Source of the DNA: Candidatus Melainabacteria bacterium
GTDB lineage: Bacteria; Actinomycetota; Actinomycetes; Mycobacteriales; Pseudonocardiaceae
DNA: 5,181 nt
Direction: 5' to 3'
NCBI GenBank assembly: GCA_903970565.1
Contig: CAJCJE010000580.1
Coordinates: forward strand, 1-5,181
Shown here: positions 1 to 4,623 of the stretch, in pieces
Numbering within the stretch: the stretch's first letter is position 1
Layout: each line of letters opens with the position of its first letter
Program-made: the position numbers and the translations under genes
Notes under the pieces: model-generated
The model's database searches: none
What the model saw: only the letters and a program-made list of their open reading frames with translations
What the model was told of the DNA's origin: nothing

Positions 1-39
1 GCGGCTGCGGCCGTCGGCGCCGACGATCGCGTCACTCAC
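1..39 (-). CDS. tagA: DNA-3-methyladenine glycosylase I, N-terminal 13 codons (partial)
   Basis: Only the first 13 codons are inside the window. They read MSDAIVGADGRSR from a GTG at 39-37. An in-frame TGA at 48-46 leaves this GTG as the only usable start in the visible sequence. The start of the protein resembles actinobacterial TagA proteins, in which a Cys-x-Trp zinc-ligand segment usually follows directly; that segment would lie just outside the window. TagA removes 3-methyladenine from alkylated DNA in base excision repair. The gene overlaps the 3' end of the DivIVA-like gene by eight bases (GTGAGTGA), so translation is probably coupled. In M. tuberculosis tagA (Rv1210) follows the same DivIVA-like gene, which is the main support. 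The catalytic domain cannot be seen, so the product is inferred from the N-terminus and the gene order. Confidence 0.6.
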   Translation of the reverse strand, partial: MSDAIVGADGRSR

Positions 40-391
40 CGGCCGTCATCCGCTCACCGGCACCAGCGGTGTCACCCTCCACCAATTCACGCCGTTCGAC
101 CGTATTACCCGGTTCGATCTCGGCGAGCCGTTCGCGCAACCCGTCCAGCTCCGCGCTCAGCCGCGCCATCACCCAGTCCACTTCGGACATCTTGTAGCCG
201 CGCAGTACCGGCTGGAAGCGCACGGTGCGAATGTCCGCACCGGTCACCTCGCCGGCCGGCAGCCTGGTCGGTGACGCGCCGGGCGGCAGCGGTGCCAGCT
301 CCTCACCCCGGCCGAACACGGCGGAGGCGAGCAGGTAGATCACGGCGGCAACAAGAATCATGACGACGAGATAGATCAGCGCGGTGCCCAC
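32..391 (-). CDS. small membrane-anchored DivIVA-domain protein (Rv1209-like)
   Basis: This is a 119-residue protein. Residues 4-26 form one hydrophobic membrane segment (IYLVVMILVAAVIYLLASAVF), followed by a polar, proline-rich linker at about 28-50. A DivIVA-like segment lies at about 54-90, with the family pattern RGYKMSEVDWVMARL at 64-78 and a short predicted coiled coil after it; the tail is acidic. DivIVA-family proteins sense membrane curvature and organise polar growth or cell division in actinobacteria, but this short type with an N-terminal anchor has no assigned role that I know of. The start is a GTG at 391-389; ATG at 361-359 is possible but would remove half of the membrane segment. 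There is no clear Shine-Dalgarno sequence. The gene lies 106 bases after gpgS and overlaps tagA, as in mycobacteria. The domain call is firm; the function is inferred. Confidence 0.85.
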   Translation of the reverse strand: MGTALIYLVVMILVAAVIYLLASAVFGRGEELAPLPPGASPTRLPAGEVTGADIRTVRFQPVLRGYKMSEVDWVMARLSAELDGLRERLAEIEPGNTVERRELVEGDTAGAGERMTAGE

Positions 392-402
392 GCTTGCGAT
401 GG

Positions 403-420
403 TGACACGTCGGATGTCAA
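403..420 (-). promoter_or_regulatory. TTGACA box within an inverted repeat upstream of the DivIVA-like gene
   Basis: Read on the minus strand, 420-415 is a perfect TTGACA -35 hexamer. The arms TGACA (403-407) and TGTCA (415-419) form an inverted repeat around a 7-base centre. No convincing -10 hexamer lies 16-18 bases further on; that position reads GCAAGC and abuts the GTG start. It may be a promoter or operator half-site, or chance. Confidence 0.25.
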
Positions 421-436
421 GCGGTACGTAAGGGGC

Positions 437-473
437 CGGGTTTGCCGGGCCACGAGTCCGGCGGCGAACCCCG
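437..473 (-). terminator. imperfect hairpin between gpgS and the DivIVA-like gene
   Basis: GCCGG at 444-448 pairs with CCGGC at 458-462, and GGGTT at 438-442 pairs with AACCC at 467-471, with one unpaired base on one side and four on the other. There is no T-run. It lies 25 bases after the gpgS stop and could attenuate or terminate the folP2-gpgS transcript. GC-rich DNA often makes such structures, so the call is weak. Confidence 0.25.
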
Positions 474-497
474 AATCAGTCCGACACCGGGCCGGCG

Positions 498-1460
498 TCA
501 GTCCGGCAGGCGGGCGGCCAGGACCTCGCGCATCGGAGGCCGGTCGGCCACCAGCACCTCGGTCGCGTCCGGCAGCCATTCGCCGCCGACCTGCACGAAC
601 TGGACGAACTGGACGAACGCGGGGTCGGCGACCTCAGCCGTGCCGGCGTCGGTGGGGACACCGCAGCGGGACAGCGCGGTGCCCAGGATCTGCCGGCTCA
701 TCACGCCCAACTGCAACAGCGACCGGTTGCGGTGCTTGCGCACCCCGAGGTTGACCTGCGCCAACCCGGCCAGCCCGTGCCGGGCGTGCGCGTCGAGCAG
801 TAGCCCGATCTCCACCCCGTAGCCCGCCGCGAAGGGCACCGACTCGGCGAAGGACCGGCTCACCGCGTACTCACCGCCCAGCGGCTGGATGATCCCGGCC
901 AACTCCGGACGCAGCGCGGCCAGCAGCGGCCGGGCCAGCAGTTCGGTGACCCGCCCGCCGCCAGTGCCGATCTCGGCGCTCTCCAGGCGCAACGGCCGCC
1001 GGTAGAACCCCTTCACCAGGTGCACGCCGGCACGGCACAGCGCGGGCCCGAGCAGCGCGGTGACGAAACCGGGGTCCGGGTCGATCAGGTCAGAATCGAG
1101 GAACACCAGCACCTCACCGCTGGTCGCGGCCAGCGAACGCCACAGCACCTCGCCCTTGCCGGGCAGCGGCGGCCAGTCCGGCAGCACCTCGTCGCGCCGC
1201 ACCACCCGCGCCCCGGCCCGCCGCGCCACCGCGACCGTGTCGTCGACGGACCCGGAGTCCAGCACCACGCATTCGTCCACAAGGGAGCCGACCAGCGGCA
1301 GCACCGACCGGATCACCCCGGCCACCGTCGTCTCCTCGTTCAGCGCCGGCAACACCACGCTGACCGTCCGAGAACCCTTGGCGGCCAACAGTTCCTCGAC
1401 ACTCCACTGTGGAGTCTGCCAGGTCCGCTCCGCGAACCAGCCACTGCACTCCGGCAGCAT
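498..1460 (-). CDS. gpgS: glucosyl-3-phosphoglycerate synthase
   Basis: The 320-residue product is close to the length of mycobacterial GpgS (about 324) and belongs to the GT81 family of GT-A fold retaining glycosyltransferases. It transfers glucose from UDP-glucose to 3-phosphoglycerate, the first step towards methylglucose lipopolysaccharides and glucosylglycerate. Visible landmarks are VVLPALNEE (35-43) at the nucleotide fold, PGKGEVLWRS (100-109) with the UDP-contacting lysine, the metal-binding LDSDLI (DSD at 122-124), KGFYRRPL (150-157), the 3-phosphoglycerate loop TGGGRVTE (166-173) and VRKHRNRSL near the C-terminal third, with the conserved histidine. The start is the ATG at 1460-1458. 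It overlaps the folP2 stop by one base (TGATG) and has no Shine-Dalgarno of its own, so it is probably translated by reinitiation. Upstream in-frame codons lie inside folP2 and are not plausible. A FVQFVQFVQ repeat occurs at 282-290. Confidence 0.95.
   Translation of the reverse strand: MLPECSGWFAERTWQTPQWSVEELLAAKGSRTVSVVLPALNEETTVAGVIRSVLPLVGSLVDECVVLDSGSVDDTVAVARRAGARVVRRDEVLPDWPPLPGKGEVLWRSLAATSGEVLVFLDSDLIDPDPGFVTALLGPALCRAGVHLVKGFYRRPLRLESAEIGTGGGRVTELLARPLLAALRPELAGIIQPLGGEYAVSRSFAESVPFAAGYGVEIGLLLDAHARHGLAGLAQVNLGVRKHRNRSLLQLGVMSRQILGTALSRCGVPTDAGTAEVADPAFVQFVQFVQVGGEWLPDATEVLVADRPPMREVLAARLPD
591..617 (-). repeat. three tandem copies of a 9-bp unit inside gpgS
   Basis: On the minus strand TTC GTC CAG is repeated three times, with GTG for GTC in the third copy, encoding Phe-Val-Gln three times at GpgS residues 282-290. 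The unit is a multiple of three, so copy changes keep the frame. It lies near the C-terminus, after all recognised catalytic motifs. Confidence 0.85.
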
Positions 1461-2350
1461 CAGGCCAGCGCCCGCAGCACCCGCGCCGGCGGCCGGTCGC
1501 CGGCGATGCTGGCCACCATGTCGACCACCTGCCGGGTGCGCCGCACCTCGTGTGCCCGGAACACCCTGGCCCCGCGCCACGCGGCGACCGAGGTAGCCGC
1601 GAGCGTGCCGTCCACCCGCTCGGCCAGCCCGACGCCGAGCGTCTCGCCGATGAAGTCCTTGTTGGACAACGCCATCAGCACCGGCCAGCCGGTCGCCACC
1701 AGTTCGTCGAGCCGGCGCAGCAGTTCCAGGCCGTGCCAGGTGTTCTTGCCGAAGTCGTGCGTCGGATCGATCAGCACGCCCTCCCTCGGCACCCCGAGCG
1801 CGACCATCCGCTCGGCGGCGGCGACCAACTCCGTCCGCACGTCGGCGACCACGTCGGAGTAGCGCACCCGGTAGGGATCGGTGCGCGGCGCGAGATTTCC
1901 GGTGTGCGAGCAGACCAGGCCGGTGCCGTACTCGGCCGCCACCTCGGCCAGCCGGGGGTCGGCACCGGCCCAGGTGTCGTTGAGCAGGTCCGCCCCGGCC
2001 TCGCAGGCCGCCGCGGCGACCTCGTGCCGCCAGGTGTCCACCGAGATGACCAGGTCCGGATACCGCTCCCGGACGGTCGCCACGAACGGCACCACCCTGC
2101 GCAGTTCCTCGTCGGTGTCGACGACCTCGCCGTGCGAGCCGGCCCGCACCCCGCCGACGTCCACGATGTCGGCGCCCTCCGCGACCACCTCGTCCACCCT
2201 GGCCAGTGCGACCGGGTCGGCGAAGGTGGCGCCCCGGTCGTAGAACGAGTCGCGGGTGCGGTTGACGATCGCCATCACCAGGGCCCGGTCGGTGGCCATC
2301 GACCGGCCGCGCAGGCGCAGGGCATCCGTCACGACAGCCGATCGTGCCAT
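1460..2350 (-). CDS. folP2: FolP2-type dihydropteroate synthase homologue
   Basis: The 296-residue TIM-barrel protein belongs to the dihydropteroate synthase superfamily and closely resembles mycobacterial FolP2 (Rv1207). Visible blocks are MAIVNRTRDSFYDRGATF (26-43), DIVDVGGVRAG (61-71), SVDTW, LNDTWAG, LIDPTHDFGKNT, LMALSNKDFIGETLG and the closing FRAHEV. Compared with canonical FolP, the ESTRPG loop after DxGG is absent (VRAG instead), the usual NVTPDSF reads NRTRDSF, and SRK reads SNK. Published work on Rv1207 found no detectable dihydropteroate synthase activity, so an actual role in folate synthesis is doubtful. The start is taken at ATG 2350-2348, which keeps the LRLRGR strand before the barrel. 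GTG at 2362-2360 and ATG at 2299-2297 are alternatives, and no site has a strong Shine-Dalgarno. It is coupled to gpgS through TGATG. Confidence 0.9.
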   Translation of the reverse strand: MARSAVVTDALRLRGRSMATDRALVMAIVNRTRDSFYDRGATFADPVALARVDEVVAEGADIVDVGGVRAGSHGEVVDTDEELRRVVPFVATVRERYPDLVISVDTWRHEVAAAACEAGADLLNDTWAGADPRLAEVAAEYGTGLVCSHTGNLAPRTDPYRVRYSDVVADVRTELVAAAERMVALGVPREGVLIDPTHDFGKNTWHGLELLRRLDELVATGWPVLMALSNKDFIGETLGVGLAERVDGTLAATSVAAWRGARVFRAHEVRRTRQVVDMVASIAGDRPPARVLRALA

Positions 2351-2419
2351 GTTCCGCGCCACGGTGATCGCCGGCCCTCTCACCAGGCGCGAAAGGCCGG
2401 TGGAATGCGCGGTGCGCGG

Positions 2420-2436
2420 CCGGACACGGTGTCCGG
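2420..2436. promoter_or_regulatory. 17-bp palindrome, candidate operator
   Basis: CCGGACAC G GTGTCCGG is a perfect inverted repeat with 8-base arms around one central base. It is centred 78 bases upstream of the folP2 ATG and 139 bases upstream of the plsC GTG. Compact palindromes of this size are typical of operators for dimeric regulators such as the TetR family. The regulator is unknown. Confidence 0.4.
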
Positions 2437-2486
2437 GGTACAGGGGCGTGGTGGCCGGGGACGGCGGCGTGGTCCTGCGGTAGGCC

Positions 2487-2517
2487 GATCGGGTGTTAAC
2501 AAGCCGACCACCCGATC
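2487..2517. promoter_or_regulatory. 9-bp inverted repeat with 13-base spacer upstream of plsC
   Basis: GATCGGGTG (2487-2495) is mirrored perfectly by CACCCGATC (2509-2517) around an AT-richer spacer starting TTAACAAG. The right arm ends 49 bases before the plsC start. It could be a two-site operator or a hairpin in the leader if transcription starts upstream of it. There is no T-run, so a terminator is less likely. Confidence 0.4.
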
Positions 2518-2552
2518 CACCAGTTGGTCCGGGTACCCTCGCCACAGACCCC

Positions 2553-2559
2553 GAGGAGG
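2553..2559 (+). promoter_or_regulatory. strong ribosome binding site of plsC
   Basis: GAGGAGG ends seven bases before the GTG at 2567. It is a near-perfect anti-16S match and decides the start in favour of this GTG over the in-frame ATG at 2582. Confidence 0.85.
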
Positions 2560-2566
2560 ATGCGTA

Positions 2567-3238
2567 GTGCTGTACGCGGTGATGCGGTCGATGATCGCTC
2601 CGGTCGCCAGAGCCCTCTACCGGCCCACCATCGAGGGCTTGGAGAACGTTCCCCGCACCGGAGCGGTGATCCTGGCCAGCAACCACCTTTCGGTGGTGGA
2701 CAGCGTGTTGATCCCGCTGTTCGCCGGCCGTCCCGTGAGTTTCCTCACCAAGGCCGAGTACTTCGAAGGCCGCAAACTGCACCAGCGCCTCACCGGCGCC
2801 TTCCTCGGCGCGCTCGGCCACGTGCCGGTCAAGCGCGGCGCGGGCCGGGCCTCGCTGGTCGCGCTGGACGTGGCGACCGAGGTACTGACCGCCGGGAAGG
2901 CGTTCGGCATCTACCCGGAGGGCACCCGGTCGCTGGACGGCAACCTGCACCGTGGCCACACCGGGGTCGCGCAACTGACCCTGACCACCGGCGCACCCGT
3001 GGTGCCGATGGCGCTGATCGGCACCGACAAGGTTCAGCCGGTCGGCGCGAAGCTGCCCAGGCTCAGCGGCCGGCTCACCGTCCGGTTCGGCGCCCCGCTG
3101 AACTTCGCCCGCTACGAGGGCCTCGCCGACTCGCCGCCGATCCGGCGCGCGGTCACCGACGAGATCATGTACGCGATCATGGAGCTGTCCGACCAGGAAT
3201 ACGTCGACAACTACCACCAGCGCCCGAACGCCGCCTGA
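2567..3238 (+). CDS. plsC: 1-acyl-sn-glycerol-3-phosphate acyltransferase (PlsC family)
   Basis: The 223-residue membrane-associated acyltransferase carries all the family blocks: NHLSVVD (39-45) as the catalytic H-x4-D, FLTKAEYFEG (59-68), HVPVKRG (85-91), YPEGTRS (116-122) as the acceptor phosphate-binding motif, and VVPMALIGT further on. The family moves an acyl chain from acyl-CoA or acyl-ACP to lysophosphatidic acid, giving phosphatidic acid for phospholipid synthesis; related members act on other glycerol or sugar acceptors. The N-terminus MLYAVMRSMIAPVARALY is amphipathic rather than a full membrane span. The GTG start is fixed by the GAGGAGG site. The gene is divergent from folP2 and convergent with the LOG-NUDIX gene. 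In M. tuberculosis the corresponding slot holds fadD6, another lipid gene. Substrate specificity cannot be read from the sequence. Confidence 0.92.
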   Translation: MLYAVMRSMIAPVARALYRPTIEGLENVPRTGAVILASNHLSVVDSVLIPLFAGRPVSFLTKAEYFEGRKLHQRLTGAFLGALGHVPVKRGAGRASLVALDVATEVLTAGKAFGIYPEGTRSLDGNLHRGHTGVAQLTLTTGAPVVPMALIGTDKVQPVGAKLPRLSGRLTVRFGAPLNFARYEGLADSPPIRRAVTDEIMYAIMELSDQEYVDNYHQRPNAA

Positions 3239-3240
3239 GC

Positions 3241-3270
3241 CTGAACCAACCGACATTGTCGTCGGTTCAG
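3241..3270 (+). terminator. hairpin after plsC, possible terminator
   Basis: CTGAAC at 3241-3246 and GTTCAG at 3265-3270 form an outer stem. After a 4-base bulge, CGAC and GTCG continue it around an ATTGTC loop. An alternative 7-bp stem is AACCGAC (3248-3254) with GTCGGTT (3261-3267). It begins two bases after the plsC stop. There is no T-run, as is usual for many actinobacterial terminators. Lying between convergent genes, it could serve both strands. Confidence 0.5.
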
Positions 3271-3380
3271 GAGTGTGCCGGGTACGGCCGGCGCAGCCCG
3301 TCCAGGACGAGGGTGATGACGCCGTCGGCCTCGGCTGCGAGGTCCAGGCGGGTAGAGGGCCTGGTCAGTCGAGGGCCTGG
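3267..3380 (-). pseudogene. C-terminal fragment of a TetR-type regulator (remnant)
   Basis: On the minus strand a frame ending at TGA 3269-3267 reads RLDLAAEADGVITLVLDG followed by LRRPYPAHS and stop. This is the usual style of the last helix of TetR-family regulators, where the C-terminal ligand domain ends in an L-x-LVLDGL-type helix. Upstream the frame runs only through repeat-derived codons and closes at TGA 3383-3381. There is no start codon and no N-terminal helix-turn-helix, and the adjoining gene belongs to a different family. The likeliest reading is a leftover of a deleted regulator gene. The similarity comes from memory of the family and covers under 40 residues, so chance coding resemblance is not excluded. 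Confidence 0.5.
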
Positions 3381-3402
3381 TCAGTTGGGGACCTGGTCAG
3401 TT
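3355..3402. repeat. three tandem 16-bp repeats carrying the LOG-NUDIX stop codon
   Basis: Copies lie at 3355-3370 (GAGGGCCTGGTCAGTC), 3371-3386 (GAGGGCCTGGTCAGTT) and 3387-3402 (GGGGACCTGGTCAGTT). Neighbouring copies differ at one and two positions. The TCA in each copy is TGA on the minus strand. The TGA at 3399-3397 is the stop of the LOG-NUDIX gene, and the others fall at 3383-3381 and 3367-3365. Because 16 is not a multiple of three, the three stops occupy all three minus-strand frames. Confidence 0.9.
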
Positions 3403-4383
3403 GAGGAGACCGCGTTCGGCCAGACCGCTGAGCACCTGACGCCCGGCCGGCGCGCAGCGCAGGGCCTCGGCCGGGCCGATCCAGGCCAGTTCGGCGATCT
3501 CCCGACCGGGCGTCAGCTCGCCCTCGTACTCGGCGAAATAACAGGCCATCCGGACCAACCGGCCGTTCGCGAAACCGTCCGCCCGATCGCTGATCAGGTC
3601 GAACAGTCGCATACTGCCCTGGTCGATGCGGACCCCGAGTTCCTCGCCGATCTCCCTGGCCAGCCCGGCCGGGTCGCTCTCCCCCGGCTCGCGCTTACCG
3701 CCCGGCAGGTAGAACAACTCCTTGCCGGTGGTCCGGACGTTGAGTAGTCTGCCGTCCCGGACCAGCACCCAGGCCAGCACGTCAACCGGCTCGGCCCGCT
3801 CGGACTCGGCCGGGAATTCGGTCGCCGCGCGCCCGTCCCGAGGAGCCAGGGAGGTGGCGAAACCGTCGAGCAGCACGACCGGGTCGGCGTCCACCCTGAT
3901 CGTGTCGCGGTACTCCGCGCGGAGGAACCCGGTCGCCACCATGTGGTCGACGAAACGCAACAGCAGCTGGTAGTAGCCGTCGACGTCGACGAGGCCGATC
4001 GGCTTGCGGTGCAGGCCCAGCTGCGCCCAGGTCCAGACCTCGAACAGCTCCTCGAGCGTGCCCAGGCCGCCCGGCAGGGCGATGAAGGCGTCGGAGAGCC
4101 GCGACATCAGCGCCTTGCGCTCGTGCATGGTGTCCACGACGTGCAGCTTGCTCAGTTCGGTCCGCGCCGCCTCGGCTTCGGCGATCGCGTGCGGGATCAC
4201 CCCGATCACCTCATTGCCCAGCGCGAACGCGGTCTCGGCCAGCACGCCCATGAGACCGAGCGTATTGCCGCCGTAGACGACGCCGATCTGGCGGGCGGTC
4301 ATCACCCGCCCGAGTTCGGCCGCTGCCTCGCGATAGGCCGGCAGGCGGCCGAACCTGGACCCCATGAACACGCAAAACCGCAT
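3397..4383 (-). CDS. LOG-family phosphoribohydrolase fused to a NUDIX hydrolase
   Basis: The 328-residue product has two domains. Residues 1-180 are a LOG (TIGR00730, 'lysine decarboxylase-like') Rossmann domain: FMGSRFG (6-12), VVYGGNTLGLMG (35-46), the MHERK segment with the conserved arginine (86-90), and the signature PGGLGTLEE (104-112). LOG enzymes split a nucleoside monophosphate into free base and ribose 5-phosphate, as in cytokinin activation or nucleotide turnover. Residues 200-328 are a NUDIX domain with an intact box at 229-251 (GKREPGE, then REIGEELGV after seven residues), which normally hydrolyses nucleoside diphosphates linked to another moiety. Residues 181-199 form a charged linker. 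Stand-alone LOG proteins are about 180-190 residues, so this is a true fusion. The start is ATG 4383, four bases after GGAGG; the GTG at 4401 would place that site inside the gene. Substrates are unknown. Confidence 0.9.
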   Translation of the reverse strand: MRFCVFMGSRFGRLPAYREAAAELGRVMTARQIGVVYGGNTLGLMGVLAETAFALGNEVIGVIPHAIAEAEAARTELSKLHVVDTMHERKALMSRLSDAFIALPGGLGTLEELFEVWTWAQLGLHRKPIGLVDVDGYYQLLLRFVDHMVATGFLRAEYRDTIRVDADPVVLLDGFATSLAPRDGRAATEFPAESERAEPVDVLAWVLVRDGRLLNVRTTGKELFYLPGGKREPGESDPAGLAREIGEELGVRIDQGSMRLFDLISDRADGFANGRLVRMACYFAEYEGELTPGREIAELAWIGPAEALRCAPAGRQVLSGLAERGLLN

Positions 4384-4387
4384 CTCG

Positions 4388-4392
4388 CCTCC
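4388..4392 (-). promoter_or_regulatory. ribosome binding site of the LOG-NUDIX gene
   Basis: On the minus strand GGAGG is followed by CGAG and then ATG at 4383-4381. It selects this ATG over the upstream GTG at 4401, since initiation there would translate through the site. Confidence 0.7.
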
Positions 4393-4414
4393 GATCAACA
4401 CGCGGGCAAACAGC

Positions 4415-4444
4415 TTTGTAGGCGCCAGGCCGCAGACCTGGACA
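4415..4444 (-). promoter_or_regulatory. candidate promoter of the LOG-NUDIX gene
   Basis: TACAAA at 4420-4415 on the minus strand is a good -10 match, and it would start transcription about 25 bases before the ATG. The -35 position at 18-base spacing reads TGTCCA (4444-4439), only about half matching TTGACA. It is supported by the -10 alone. Confidence 0.25.
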
Positions 4445-4623
4445 GCGCAAACGCCAGCGGCCTGACGGCTGACGACGGTCCCGCGCCGCCGGCGCTTCCC
4501 TCGCCGCTGGAACTTTGCACAAATGATGAGCGCTGGCGCTGGTGGGTGAGTCGATCCACAGCGGCGGCTTGCCGGGTCCGCGCCGGCCGGCGGAAAGAGA
4601 GAGACGGCGTTGAGCCCGGAGCG

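Larger units (their letters stand above)
2351..2566. other. divergent intergenic region folP2 / plsC
   Basis: This 216-base region lies between two divergently transcribed genes and must carry the promoters of both. It contains two perfect inverted repeats, listed separately. TACCCT at 2534-2539 is a possible -10 element for plsC that would give a short leader, but no good -35 hexamer is spaced 16-18 bases upstream. No clear promoter for folP2 is recognisable and no small coding gene is apparent. Confidence 0.6.
4384..4623. other. divergent intergenic region LOG-NUDIX / ATP-grasp
   Basis: These 240 bases separate two divergent genes. An AT-rich patch at 4511-4527 (AACTTTGCACAAATGAT) stands out from the GC-rich surroundings and is a likely promoter area, but no paired -35/-10 boxes are convincing. 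Short symmetric elements occur: CCAGG/CCTGG around a 7-base loop near 4425-4442, AGCGC-TG-GCGCT at 4529-4540, and the 12-bp palindrome CGCCGGCCGGCG at 4581-4592, which lies 32 bases before the ATP-grasp start. No coding gene with family resemblance is visible. Confidence 0.55.

Noticed and set aside
2524..2539. TTGGTC and TACCCT as a plsC promoter
   Set aside because: The two hexamers are only four bases apart, far too close for a sigma-70-type promoter; TACCCT alone is not enough.
1409..2566. Upstream extension of the plsC frame on the plus strand
   Set aside because: It is antisense to folP2 and gpgS, and the GAGGAGG site fixes the plsC start at 2567.
2351..3256. Upstream extension of the folP2 frame to give a protein of about 598 residues
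   Set aside because: It is antisense to plsC, its composition is the Arg/Gly/Val-rich pattern of a shadow frame, and recognisable FolP2 sequence begins only near 2350.
3355..3402. Repeats as a CRISPR array
   Set aside because: The three 16-bp units are directly adjacent with no spacers, and no cas genes are in the window.
2524..3747. Plus-strand open frame of about 407 codons
   Set aside because: It overlaps plsC in another frame and runs antisense into LOG-NUDIX; it is rich in Arg, Pro and Gly with no family resemblance.
4384..4401. GTG start at 4401 for the LOG-NUDIX gene
   Set aside because: It would add six residues, place the GGAGG site inside the coding region and precede the usual LOG N-terminus (MRFCVFMGS).
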